Assembly: GCA_964412845.1 (NCBI GenBank)
Contig: CAYPQM010000104.1
Span: 1-24,586, forward strand
Source: JAWWPY01 sp964412845
Lineage (GTDB): Bacteria; Actinomycetota; Actinomycetes; Streptosporangiales; Streptosporangiaceae
Direction: 5' to 3'
Length of the DNA: 24,586 nt
Shown: positions 1-6,946 of the stretch, piece by piece
Position numbering within the stretch: position 1 is the first letter of the stretch
Layout: the number at the start of each line of letters is the position of its first letter
The notes under the pieces: generated by a model
Databases searched by the model: none
The model's input: only the letters and a program-made list of their open reading frames with translations
What the model was told of the DNA's origin: nothing
Program-made: the position numbers and the translations under genes

Positions 1-8
1 CCTGGGAT

Positions 9-34
9 GTCCGACACGGGTCGGACGTACTTTT
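9..34 (+). terminator. Hairpin with short T run (possible terminator)
   Basis: GTCCGAC (9-15) pairs with GTCGGAC (20-26) around an ACGG loop, and the sequence continues GTAC then TTTT. This resembles a weak intrinsic terminator for a rightward gene ending left of the window. The gene itself is not visible, so the assignment is inferred. Confidence 0.35.
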
Positions 35-83
35 GGCCCGGTGCACTGGTTAATAGACGCCACCCGCGGGGCGGGGGTGCCAC

Positions 84-152
84 GCAGGCAGCTGTCGGCC
101 CAGGCTCTGGCCTGGGCCGACAGCTGCCTGCCCAGGCTTTCGCCTGGGCAGG
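84..152. repeat. Two overlapping strong hairpins downstream of the small membrane-protein gene
   Basis: Bases 84-104 are perfectly complementary to 111-131 (21 bp, or 22 with the C105-G110 closing pair, loop TCTG). Bases 127-137 pair with 142-152 (11 bp, loop TTTC). The stems share 127-131, so they cannot both form fully. Both loops are flanked by the same CCCAGGC/GCCTGGG core. They lie just past the stop of the leftward gene ending at 193, so a bidirectional transcription stop or mRNA-end structure is likely. There is no clear T tract. Confidence 0.6.
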
Positions 153-169
153 TTGCCGGGCCCGATGGT

Positions 170-183
170 GGGACCTTGGTCCC
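170..183. promoter_or_regulatory. DosR-box-like palindrome
   Basis: GGGACCTTGGTCCC is a perfect 14-bp palindrome. It matches 12 of 14 positions of the core of the published mycobacterial DosR box (GGGACTWWAGTCCC). A DevR/DevS-type pair is encoded 2-4 kb away. The site lies between the stop of the gene ending at 193 and the left edge, so it could serve a leftward gene beyond the window, or it may only be another 3' hairpin. Confidence 0.35.
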
Positions 184-192
184 GAGGAGGGA

Positions 193-801
193 CTAGACGG
201 TCGCAGCTGGGGTCGGCGTAGGCGTCTTGCCATTCGGCGGCGTCAGCGTCCTGGCGAAGATCTCAGCCTCGGCCGGGGTGCGCCGCTGGTGCGCGATGCC
301 CAGTCCGGAAAGGATCAGCAGGACGGCAGCTCCGGCGAAGGCCACGATGGCGGCGATCCCGGCGAGCATCCCCATCTCCCCGAACGCGTAGGCGTTCAGC
401 AGCAGCCCGCGCAGCGTCTCACCCTTGAACATCGTCGCAACCTGGGCTGCGAGCTTGACGTTGTTGGGCTGGGCCAGCGACTTGGTGGAGAGCTGGGCGT
501 AGGTCTGGCCGCCGCCGATCTCCTTGAGGTGATTGGCGATGAAGTGGTCGGCGTAGACCTCAGCCTGGGCGCCCGTGGTCATCTGCTGGCCGGCGTACTG
601 GCGCATGGCAGCGAATTCTGGTGCCTTGATAGCTGGGCTCCCGCTGGGCGGGAAGAAGATCTTCTGTGCCGACAGCTGGCTGTGCACCTGGTTGTTCACG
701 AATGAGTGACCCCAGAGCAGCAGCCCTCCGGCGACGAGCAGGACCACCGCGAGGGCAAGCCCGGTCGCGGTTGCTAGCAGATCGAATGTCTTGCGGCGCA
801 T
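193..801 (-). CDS. Small two-helix membrane protein of unknown function
   Basis: A 202-residue protein with an N-terminal membrane helix at about residues 10-32 (LLATATGLALAVVLL), a roughly 115-residue extracytoplasmic segment, a second helix near 150-172 (GMLAGIAAIVAFAGAAVLL), and a Pro/Thr-rich tail. I chose the ATG at 801 because GGAGG lies 8 nt before it. The frame stays open to 930, but that extension is Arg-rich and has no such site. I do not recognise the family. Its position beside the DevRS-like genes and near a DosR-box-like palindrome suggests stress-induced expression, which is inference only. Strong hairpins follow its stop. Confidence 0.7.
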   Translation of the reverse strand: MRRKTFDLLATATGLALAVVLLVAGGLLLWGHSFVNNQVHSQLSAQKIFFPPSGSPAIKAPEFAAMRQYAGQQMTTGAQAEVYADHFIANHLKEIGGGQTYAQLSTKSLAQPNNVKLAAQVATMFKGETLRGLLLNAYAFGEMGMLAGIAAIVAFAGAAVLLILSGLGIAHQRRTPAEAEIFARTLTPPNGKTPTPTPAATV

Positions 802-1097
802 TGTCGGTGCCTCCAATATGTGGCGCCGGGCCTGGCGGGTCCGGCAGGTACTTTGACCGATTTCAGCGTCTCCTGCCCGGGGCACGGCAGCGCAGGGCCG
901 CGCGTCCCGACTGGAGAGGACCTCGGTCACCTGCTGGTGGGTCCTTTGCTACCTGTTGGGGAAACCTTTACTAACGAGGCCATGGTGCCAGCGCGCACCC
1001 GGCGGTCAGGCGTATCCAGCCGACCATGCCCACCTGGGGCGTCTGAGTTCACCCGGCCGTCCGTAGCCACCGGGGGCGTCAGTGCCTGCCCGTGCCG
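802..1097. other. Intergenic region without a supported gene
   Basis: These 296 bases separate two leftward genes. The promoter of the gene starting at 801 should be here. I see a DosR half-site-like GTCCCGA at 904-910 and a degenerate AGGACCTCGGTCAC at 917-930 (about 9 of 14 matches to the DosR core), but no convincing -35/-10 pair. Short overlapping frames here look like GC-driven noise. Confidence 0.5.
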
Positions 1098-1703
1098 TCA
1101 GCCGCGCCGGCGGGTCCACTGCGGTTCCACGGCGGTCCACTCCGCCTGCCAGCTGGCTAGCCGGCGGTGGTCGAGCATCCGGCGCGTTATCCACAGGCCG
1201 GTCAGCAGCAGGACGGCCAGGGCGGCCAGGCTGACAACGACGAAGCTGACCACCCGGCCGAGGATCTGGGCCTGTGCCGCGGGCGGATCGGTCAGCGCGC
1301 CAGCGGCATCGGTCCAGACGGTCACGGCGCTACCGGCCCGGGTGCCGGCCGCCACCGGGACTTCGCCGGTGCGCACGCGGCCGTCAGGAGCCGTCCAGCG
1401 GGCCCGCGCCCGGGCGGGCCGCAGGCTGTCGGTCGCCGGGTCGGCCGTGGCGGGCCGGGTGCCGCTCAGCAGGACCGCCCGCACCTGGTACTCGGCCGCC
1501 GCCTGGGCGCGGGCCGCGCTGGCCGCCGACGCGCGGGACCAGTTGCCCACGCTAATCGCGGCGAGGGGAGCCGCGATCAGGAAGATGACAGCGAGGCTGA
1601 GCCGGATCCAGGCCTCGGCCCGGTCGCTGGCCCGCCGCAGCGGGTTGCTGTCGAGGCCGGCTCGCCGCCTCAGCCACACGGTCCACTGCGTATGCCCGCG
1701 CAT
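1098..1703 (-). CDS. Rv1733c-like two-helix membrane protein
   Basis: The 201-residue product follows the layout of M. tuberculosis Rv1733c (210 aa): an N-terminal NPLRRASDRAEAW motif (about residues 20-32), a first membrane helix (about 33-53), an extracytoplasmic segment rich in charged residues and ending with a TGEVPV/GTRAGSAVTVW stretch, a second helix (about 149-171), and a short basic tail with a SWQ motif. Rv1733c is a dormancy antigen of the DosR regulon with no established biochemical function. The ATG at 1703 is favoured by GAGGG 8 nt upstream; an open extension to 1802 is less likely. The gene is divergent from the adjacent DevS-like kinase, which fits co-regulation by that system. 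Confidence 0.8.
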   Translation of the reverse strand: MRGHTQWTVWLRRRAGLDSNPLRRASDRAEAWIRLSLAVIFLIAAPLAAISVGNWSRASAASAARAQAAAEYQVRAVLLSGTRPATADPATDSLRPARARARWTAPDGRVRTGEVPVAAGTRAGSAVTVWTDAAGALTDPPAAQAQILGRVVSFVVVSLAALAVLLLTGLWITRRMLDHRRLASWQAEWTAVEPQWTRRRG

Positions 1704-1916
1704 CACAATCACCCTCGCAACTCCCAGGACCCCTTCATCCTTGGCCGGTACCCGGACCGCCCGCGGCGTCCGTTGTTCCCCTTCTGCCAGGACCTTCGGC
1801 ATATCCGGCGGCTCGCCCGCGATACCGTTAGGGCGTGGCCGGTAGATCTTGGCGACTGAGGACTGAGGGACGCGCCTTAGCTGACCGCCGACGAAGCCCG
1901 GTCAGGGAGCCAGACG
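1704..1916. promoter_or_regulatory. Divergent intergenic region between the Rv1733c-like gene and the sensor kinase gene
   Basis: This 213-bp region must hold the 5' ends of both divergent transcripts. Isolated half-site-like GGACC elements occur (about 1728 and 1790), together with a tandem ACTGAGG repeat near 1855-1868. No full DosR palindrome or clear -35/-10 pair is visible. Confidence 0.4.
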
Positions 1917-3617
1917 ATGGAATCCCAGGCTTCACGCCCTGTGCTGCCCCAGCTACGCCTTGATGACCTGCTGACTGAGCTGCAAGCCAGGCTGCAGACG
2001 GTGCTGGCCACCAGGGACCGTGTGTATGCGCTGCTGGAGGCCGTGGTCCAGGTCGGCCGCAGCCTGGACCTGGAGACGGCTCTCAGGCAGATCGTCGAGG
2101 CGGCCGTCACCCTGGTCCGCGCCCGGTACGGCGCGCTGGGCGTGATCGCGGAAGGCGGCAGGCTGGTCGAGTTCATCCCGGTCGGCCTGGACGAGGCGCA
2201 GATCGCGGCGATCCCGCACTGGCCCGAAGGCCTGGGCCTGCTCGGGGCGCTGACTTCGGACCCGCGACCGATGCGGCTCGCGGACATCTCGGCCAGCCCG
2301 CTGTCGTATGGCTTCCCGCCCGGTCATCCGCCGATGCGGTCGTTCCTGGGGGTGCCGGTCCGCATCCGGGATGAGGTGTACGGCCACCTCTACCTGACCG
2401 GGAAGGAGGGTGACGCCCAGTTCGACGAGGAGGACGAGGCGCTGCTCATCGCGCTGGCCGCGGCGGCCGGCGTCGCCGTGGACAACGCCAGGCTGTATGA
2501 GGACGCCCGCAGGCAGCAGCGCTGGCTGCGGGCGAGCGGCGATGTCACCCGCAGGCTGCTGTCCGGCGCCCAGGCCGATGATGTGCTCGCGGAGGTGACC
2601 CGGCAGGCGCTGGAGATGTCCGGCGCGGACCTGGTCGCCCTGGCTGTGCCGACACCGGACCACAGCAACCTGGTTATCCAGCATGCCGCCGGTGCGGGCG
2701 CTCGTGACGCGCTGGGGCTGGTGCTGCCCATCGCGACCTCGATCTTCGGCGCGGTGCTGTCCACCGGCGAGCCGGTGATCCTGGACGATTTCGGGCATGA
2801 TGACCGGGTCGTCCCGGTGGCCAGGCAGTACATGCCACTGGGGCCCGCGATCGTGCTGCCGCTGGGTGCGCCAGGTAACGTCCGCGGGGTGTTCACCGTC
2901 GGCCGCGGTCAGGGCGCGCTGCCATTGGCCCCGCAGGCGGTGGACATGGTCACCACGTTCGCGGCGCAGGCGGGCATCGCACTTGAACTGGCCGAGCACC
3001 GCCGCGACGCGGAGCGCCTCGCGGTGCTCCAGGACCGGGACCGGATCGCCAGAGACCTGCACGATCTCGTCATCCAGCGGCTGTATGCGACCGGGATGTC
3101 GCTGCAGGGCGCCATGCCACTGATTCCCCGGCCGGAGGCCAGCGAACGGGTGAGCAGCGCCGTGGATGCCCTGGACGAGACGATCAGCGAGATCCGCTCG
3201 GCGATCTTCTCGCTGCAGGCCCGCGGCGACGCCAAGCAGCATGCCTTGCGGGCCAAGATCCTGGACGTGGCCGACGAGATGACCGCTGCCCTCGGGTTCG
3301 CGCCGTCGCTGCGGCTCGTCGGGCCGCTCGACGAGCAGGTGCCCGCGGACGTTGGCGAGCATCTGCTCGGCGCGCTGCGCGAGGCGCTGTCGAACGCGGC
3401 CAGGCACGCCGCCGCCAGCCGGGTCGACGTTGCCGTCGAGATGGGCGCGGAGCTGGTCCTGCGGGTAACCGACAATGGCGCCGGGCTGGGCCCGAGCACC
3501 CGCCGCAGCGGCCTGGCCAATCTCGCGGAACGAGCCGGGGGACTGGGCGGCAGGCTGCAGGTCACCGCGGCCGAGGGCGGTGGCACCGAGCTGGTCTGGC
3601 GGGTGCCAGCGCGTTAG
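1917..3617 (+). CDS. devS: DevS/DosT-type heme-GAF sensor histidine kinase
   Basis: A 566-residue soluble kinase with no membrane helix; M. tuberculosis DevS has 578. Domains: GAF-1 (about 48-195), GAF-2 (about 215-358), HisKA_3 dimerisation/phosphoacceptor domain (about 368-435, His382 in RDLHD), and HATPase_c (about 475-565, N-box LSNAARH, G1 DNGAGLG). In mycobacterial DevS the heme iron is held by His149 and the distal pocket has Tyr171. Here His137 (GHPPMRSFLG) and Tyr159 (GHLYLTGK) sit in the same motifs with the same 22-residue spacing. A role as heme-based O2/NO/CO or redox sensor is therefore well supported. The start has GGGAG 7 nt upstream. It most likely phosphorylates the DevR-like regulator encoded convergently 19 bp downstream. 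Confidence 0.9.
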   Translation: MESQASRPVLPQLRLDDLLTELQARLQTVLATRDRVYALLEAVVQVGRSLDLETALRQIVEAAVTLVRARYGALGVIAEGGRLVEFIPVGLDEAQIAAIPHWPEGLGLLGALTSDPRPMRLADISASPLSYGFPPGHPPMRSFLGVPVRIRDEVYGHLYLTGKEGDAQFDEEDEALLIALAAAAGVAVDNARLYEDARRQQRWLRASGDVTRRLLSGAQADDVLAEVTRQALEMSGADLVALAVPTPDHSNLVIQHAAGAGARDALGLVLPIATSIFGAVLSTGEPVILDDFGHDDRVVPVARQYMPLGPAIVLPLGAPGNVRGVFTVGRGQGALPLAPQAVDMVTTFAAQAGIALELAEHRRDAERLAVLQDRDRIARDLHDLVIQRLYATGMSLQGAMPLIPRPEASERVSSAVDALDETISEIRSAIFSLQARGDAKQHALRAKILDVADEMTAALGFAPSLRLVGPLDEQVPADVGEHLLGALREALSNAARHAAASRVDVAVEMGAELVLRVTDNGAGLGPSTRRSGLANLAERAGGLGGRLQVTAAEGGGTELVWRVPAR

Positions 3618-3644
3618 CTGCCCGGGTACCGGTGCGTTAGCTGC
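3611..3644. repeat. Direct repeat spanning the devS/devR convergent stops
   Basis: GCGTTAGCTGC occurs at 3611-3621 and 3634-3644, covering the stop codons of the two convergent genes. No terminator hairpin is evident in the 19-bp gap, so transcripts probably overlap antisense. Confidence 0.5.
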
Positions 3645-4404
3645 GGTCCTGGTGCTCGTCGAAGATCCGGGTGGCGTAGGCCGCGGCCTGCGTCCGGCGC
3701 TCCATGCCGAGCTTGGCGAAGAGCGCGGACACGTAGTTCTTGATGGTCTTCTCCGCGAGGAACATGCGCTCACCGATCTGCCGGTTGGTGAGCCCTTCCC
3801 CGATCAGCTCGAGGATCCGCCGTTCCTGCTCGGTCAGCCCGGCGAGCGGGTCGGTGTGCTGGGACTGGTCACGCATCCGGCGCATCACCCGGCTGGCCGC
3901 CTCCGGGTCGAGCAACGACTGGCCGGCCGCGATCGTCCGCACCGCGCCGACCAGGTCGGTGCCCCGGATCTGCTTCAGCACGTATCCGGCGGCGCCCGCC
4001 ATGATCGCGTCGAAGAGCGCCTCGTCATCACCGAAGGAGGTCAGCATCAGGCAGCCCACCTGCGGCATCCGCGACCGGATCTCGCGGCACACGGTGACCC
4101 CGTCGCCGTCCGGCAGCCGCACGTCCAGGATGGCCACGTCGGGCTTGAGGGCCGGGATCCGGGCCAGCGCCGACGCGGCGGTGCCCGCCTCGCCGACCAC
4201 GGTGATGTCGGACTCGGCTTCCAGCAGGTCGCGCACACCACGCCGGACGATCTCGTGATCGTCGAGGAGGAAGACCCCGATCTGCCCGGATGCCTGCCCC
4301 GTGCCGTCCGGCGCTGTGCCGTCCCGCCCCGTGCCGTCCACTCCTGTGCCGTCCACCGTGCTCCACGCTCCTTCGCGGCCGTGGGCCGCCGCCGCGGCGC
4401 GCAT
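3637..4404 (-). CDS. devR: DevR/DosR-type NarL-family response regulator
   Basis: The receiver domain (about 42-160 of 255) has the acidic pair DD48-49, phosphoacceptor Asp94 (AILDVRLPDG), Thr122 and Lys144. The C-terminal LuxR-type HTH (about 186-250) contains GLTNRQIGERMFLAEKTIKN and KLGMERRTQAA, nearly identical to mycobacterial DevR. DevR activates hypoxia/NO dormancy genes. Unlike DevR, which begins almost directly with the receiver, this product has about 40 extra residues including a DGTxx pentapeptide repeated four times. The start is uncertain: the ATG at 4404 has only a weak ribosome site, and a GTG at 4356 has AGGAG 11 nt upstream. The frame also continues to 4509. The gene is convergent with its likely kinase. 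Confidence 0.88.
   Translation of the reverse strand: MRAAAAAHGREGAWSTVDGTGVDGTGRDGTAPDGTGQASGQIGVFLLDDHEIVRRGVRDLLEAESDITVVGEAGTAASALARIPALKPDVAILDVRLPDGDGVTVCREIRSRMPQVGCLMLTSFGDDEALFDAIMAGAAGYVLKQIRGTDLVGAVRTIAAGQSLLDPEAASRVMRRMRDQSQHTDPLAGLTEQERRILELIGEGLTNRQIGERMFLAEKTIKNYVSALFAKLGMERRTQAAAYATRIFDEHQDRS
4301..4360. repeat. 15-bp tandem repeat inside the 5' end of devR
   Basis: GTGCCGTCC recurs at 4301, 4316, 4331 and 4346 with an exact period of 15 bp (read as GGACGGCAC on the coding strand). It encodes DGTG/DGTA pentapeptides in the extra N-terminal segment of the response regulator. The unit matches the repeat at 5026-5070 in the other orientation. Confidence 0.85.
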
Positions 4405-4502
4405 CGTCCGTGCGACTACAGTAACGGCGGTCAGTGCGTTAGGAAGCTGTCTGTCAGTGGGTAGCCGGGTCTGGGTTAGCCTTGGGGCTGGGAGGTTTGG
4501 CC

Positions 4503-5021
4503 ATGCCACAGCCGCAGGGACAGGAACTCGAGAAGATCAGGGCCCGCCGGGAGGAACTTCGGCAGCAGTACCTGCGCCCGCGCGGGGAGCGGCCCGCCAG
4601 CACGGTCCAGGGTGTCCATCACCTCGCGCTGATCTGCCGCGACGTGGAGGAAACGATCCGGTTCTACCAGGATTTCCTCGGGTTCCCCTTGGTGGAACTG
4701 GTCGAGAACCGGGATTACGCGGGGTCGAGCCACTTCTTCTTCGACATCGGCAACCACAACCTGCTCGGCTTTTTCGACTTCCCCGGGCATGACCATCCCG
4801 CCTGGCAGGAGACCATCGGCGGCGTGCAGCACCTGGCGATCTCCATCTCGCCGGAGCAGTATGACGCGGCCAAGGAGAGGTTCGACGAGGCGGGCGTGGA
4901 GTACCTCGGCCCCGACCGCGGCGTGGAAGAGAGCATGTACTTCCGCGACCCGAACGGCGTGGGCCTGGAGTTGTACCGCGAGGAACTCGGCATGTTCGAC
5001 GGTCGCCGGCTGCTCGACTGA
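4503..5021 (+). CDS. VOC-superfamily (glyoxalase/dioxygenase fold) metalloprotein
   Basis: A 172-residue protein with one pair of beta-alpha-beta-beta-beta modules typical of the vicinal oxygen chelate superfamily. Module 1 begins at GVHHLALICRD (His40) and module 2 at GVQHLAISI (His110), ending in the GVGLELYRE strand (Glu156). His40, His110 and Glu156 occupy the usual metal-ligand positions; a fourth ligand is not certain. RDPNGVGLELY is a strong family signature. An N-terminal helical extension of about 35 residues precedes the fold. The ATG at 4503 is set by GGAGG 7 nt upstream. The substrate cannot be assigned; glyoxalase, ring-cleavage dioxygenase or thiol-transferase roles all occur in this fold. 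It is divergent from devR. Confidence 0.85.
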   Translation: MPQPQGQELEKIRARREELRQQYLRPRGERPASTVQGVHHLALICRDVEETIRFYQDFLGFPLVELVENRDYAGSSHFFFDIGNHNLLGFFDFPGHDHPAWQETIGGVQHLAISISPEQYDAAKERFDEAGVEYLGPDRGVEESMYFRDPNGVGLELYREELGMFDGRRLLD

Positions 5022-5025
5022 CCGG

Positions 5026-5070
5026 ACGGCACTGAGCCGGGCGGCACTGAGCCGGGCGGCACTGGCCGGG
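5026..5070. repeat. 15-bp tandem repeat in the 3' intergenic region
   Basis: Three consecutive 15-bp units (5026-5040, 5041-5055, 5056-5070) with the form (A/G)CGGCACTGAGCCGG, the last slightly diverged. They begin five bases after the VOC gene stop. The CCGGACGGCAC core is shared with the repeats inside devR about 700 bp away, in inverted orientation. Confidence 0.8.
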
Positions 5071-5078
5071 CCCGGGCA

Positions 5079-5495
5079 CTACCTCAGCTCGCGCCTGATC
5101 ACCACGCGCAGGCCCGACCAGGTCTCATCGATCGCGCAGACCTTGTTGTCGACCAGGCCGGTGGGCAGGACGACGTCCCGGATCACCTGATCGGACATGT
5201 CCGTGGGCACCTTCGCGGCCCGCTTCGGCCAGGCCACCCACAGCCCGCAGGCGGGGGCCATCCGCTGGCGCAGGCGGCCTAGTTCCGCCGCCAGGTCCGC
5301 CTGCCAGGTCACGAAGAAGACGATCACGTCACAAGCGGTGGCGGCCAGGTCCTCGGTGAGTTCTACCCCAGGCAGGTCACCGAGGCGCTGCGCGAACCCG
5401 GCCGGGGCGTTGACCAGCGCGACCAGATGGCCCGGCTTGATACCGAGCTTGCGGGGCAGCGGCGTGCCCGAGTATCCGTGGCTGCGCTCGGTCAC
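5079..5495 (-). CDS. DUF3052 family protein
   Basis: A 138-residue cytosolic protein with the DUF3052 hallmarks: an N-terminal YSGTPLPRKLGIKPG motif, a central DVIVFF strand, a GLWVAWPKRAAKVPTD segment, and a C-terminal VDNKVCAIDETWSGL motif. The family is common in actinobacteria and has no established function. The likely start is the GTG at 5495, 11 bp after the stop of the upstream MFS gene. The frame runs open far upstream through that gene, which is a high-GC artefact. It probably shares a transcript with the MFS gene and converges on the VOC gene. The ribosome site is weak, which suggests coupling to the upstream gene. Confidence 0.85.
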   Translation of the reverse strand: MTERSHGYSGTPLPRKLGIKPGHLVALVNAPAGFAQRLGDLPGVELTEDLAATACDVIVFFVTWQADLAAELGRLRQRMAPACGLWVAWPKRAAKVPTDMSDQVIRDVVLPTGLVDNKVCAIDETWSGLRVVIRRELR

Positions 5496-5506
5496 GCGAC
5501 CGCAGT

Positions 5507-6850
5507 CTACTCCGGGGCGGCTGCGGCGATCAGGGCATTGTCCGCGGCCTCGTCGAACCGCGACGGGGCGTCGCGGACCGCTCGGGACGGCATGAGCAGC
5601 AGCGCGATCATCGCGATCACGCAGCAGCCCACGAGGTACCAGCTGATGTACGTGCTGGAACCGGTATGCGCCAGGATCGCCGTCGCGATCAGCGGCGCCG
5701 GGCCGCCGGCGATGACCGAAGCCAGCTGGTAGCCCAGCCCGGCGCCGCTGTAGCGGGTGGTCGGGCCGAAGCTCTCCGCGATCAGCGCCGCCTGCGGCCC
5801 GTACTGCATGTCGTGGAAGATCAGCGAGACCACGATGCCCAGCAGCACCAGGCCCGAGGTCTTCGTGTTGAGCAGGCCGAAGTAGGGGAAGGCGTACAGG
5901 CCGAGGCAGACGATGCCGATGCCGTACATAAGGCGGCGGCCGATGAGGTCGGACAGGTGGCCGAACAGCGGGACGCTGATCAGGCCGATCGCTGCCGCCA
6001 CGAGCGTGTCGTTGAGCAGGGAGTCTTTTGACAGCCCGAGGTGCTTGGTGCCGTAGGTCAGCACGAACGTGACGAACAGGTAGAACGGCGCCTGCTCGGA
6101 CATGCGGACGAACGCCGAGGTGATGATCTCGCGGGGCTGCTCGCGGATGACCTGCCAGACCGGCTGCTTGACCACCGCGTCCTCGCGCTTCAGCGCGCTG
6201 AAGGCCGGGCTCTCCATGACCCGCAGCCGCACGTAGAGCCCGATCCCGACGAGCACGATGCTGGCCAGGAACGGCACCCGCCAGCCCCAGCTGTCGAACC
6301 CGGGGCCGGCCACGCCGCTCATCAGCTTGATCATCCCGGTGGACAGCAGCAGCCCGACCGGAACGCCTACCTGCGGCCAGCTCGCCATGAAGCCACGGCG
6401 CCGCTGCGTACCCCACTCCATGGACAGCAGCACCGACCCGCCCCACTCGCCGCCGACGCCGATGCCCTGCAGCACCCGCAGCACGGTGAGCAGGATCGGC
6501 GCGGCGGCTCCGATCGCCGCATACGAGGGCAGCAGCCCCATCAGGAACGTCGCGGTCCCCATCAGCATCAAGGTGAAGATCAGCGTGGACTTCCGGCCGA
6601 TGCGGTCGCCGTAATGGCCGAAGATGGCCGCCCCGATGGGCCGCGCGGCAAAGCCGACGAACTGAGTGCCGAATGATAAAAGCACCCCGGCGTACGGCGT
6701 GCTGTTGGGGAAGAACAGCTTCGGGAATACCAGCGCGGCGGCGGTGCCGTAGAGGAAGAAGTCGTACCACTCGATGGTGGTGCCGACGGTGCTGGCCACG
6801 ACCGCCTTGAGGCGGTGGGTCGTGATTGATGAGCCGGCAGAGGACGACAT
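5507..6850 (-). CDS. MFS transporter, metabolite:H+ symporter (MHS) type
   Basis: A 447-residue, about 12-helix transporter. It shows the MHS-subfamily opening VGTTIEWYDFFLYGTAA, the loop 2-3 signature GHYGDRIGRK, an RVLQGIGVGGEWGG motif in helix 4-5, and a second GHLSDLIGRR in the central loop. Relatives (ShiA, ProP, KgtP, citrate carriers) import organic acids, shikimate or betaines with protons; the substrate here is unknown. The ATG at 6850 has GGAGG 6 nt upstream; the open frame to 6901 overlaps the divergent regulator's promoter and is less likely. The divergent GntR/FCD regulator is its probable controller, and an acidic metabolite is its probable cargo because FCD regulators usually sense carboxylates. 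Confidence 0.87.
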   Translation of the reverse strand: MSSSAGSSITTHRLKAVVASTVGTTIEWYDFFLYGTAAALVFPKLFFPNSTPYAGVLLSFGTQFVGFAARPIGAAIFGHYGDRIGRKSTLIFTLMLMGTATFLMGLLPSYAAIGAAAPILLTVLRVLQGIGVGGEWGGSVLLSMEWGTQRRRGFMASWPQVGVPVGLLLSTGMIKLMSGVAGPGFDSWGWRVPFLASIVLVGIGLYVRLRVMESPAFSALKREDAVVKQPVWQVIREQPREIITSAFVRMSEQAPFYLFVTFVLTYGTKHLGLSKDSLLNDTLVAAAIGLISVPLFGHLSDLIGRRLMYGIGIVCLGLYAFPYFGLLNTKTSGLVLLGIVVSLIFHDMQYGPQAALIAESFGPTTRYSGAGLGYQLASVIAGGPAPLIATAILAHTGSSTYISWYLVGCCVIAMIALLLMPSRAVRDAPSRFDEAADNALIAAAAPE

Positions 6851-6865
6851 TCCTGGCCTCCAAAC

Positions 6866-6900
6866 TGGCTGAACCACTGAGCCAATCAGCGAGTGAACCA
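6866..6900. promoter_or_regulatory. Candidate GntR operator region
   Basis: In the 96-bp gap between the divergent MFS and GntR genes, TGGCT/AGCCA form an imperfect palindrome (6866-6884), and TGAACCA occurs twice (6870-6876 and 6894-6900), spaced 24 bp apart. FCD-type GntR proteins often bind short TGG/CCA-containing palindromes between their own gene and a divergent target. This is inferred from position and symmetry. Confidence 0.4.
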
Positions 6901-6946
6901 ACCCTGCTATCGTGAAGTCTGGCTGTCAAGAGCGCCGGGGGGCCGG

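Noticed and set aside
1953..3773. 606-codon antisense frame opposite the DevS-like kinase
   Set aside because: Its translation is rich in Arg, Gln, His and Pro with no recognisable domain; it is a by-product of GC-rich codon bias opposite a clear gene.
4301..5070. CRISPR array
   Set aside because: Units are contiguous 15-bp tandem repeats without spacers, and no cas genes are present.
5079..6929. Single 616-codon leftward frame as one large gene
   Set aside because: Only its last 138 codons (DUF3052) resemble a protein family; the rest lies in another frame of the MFS gene.
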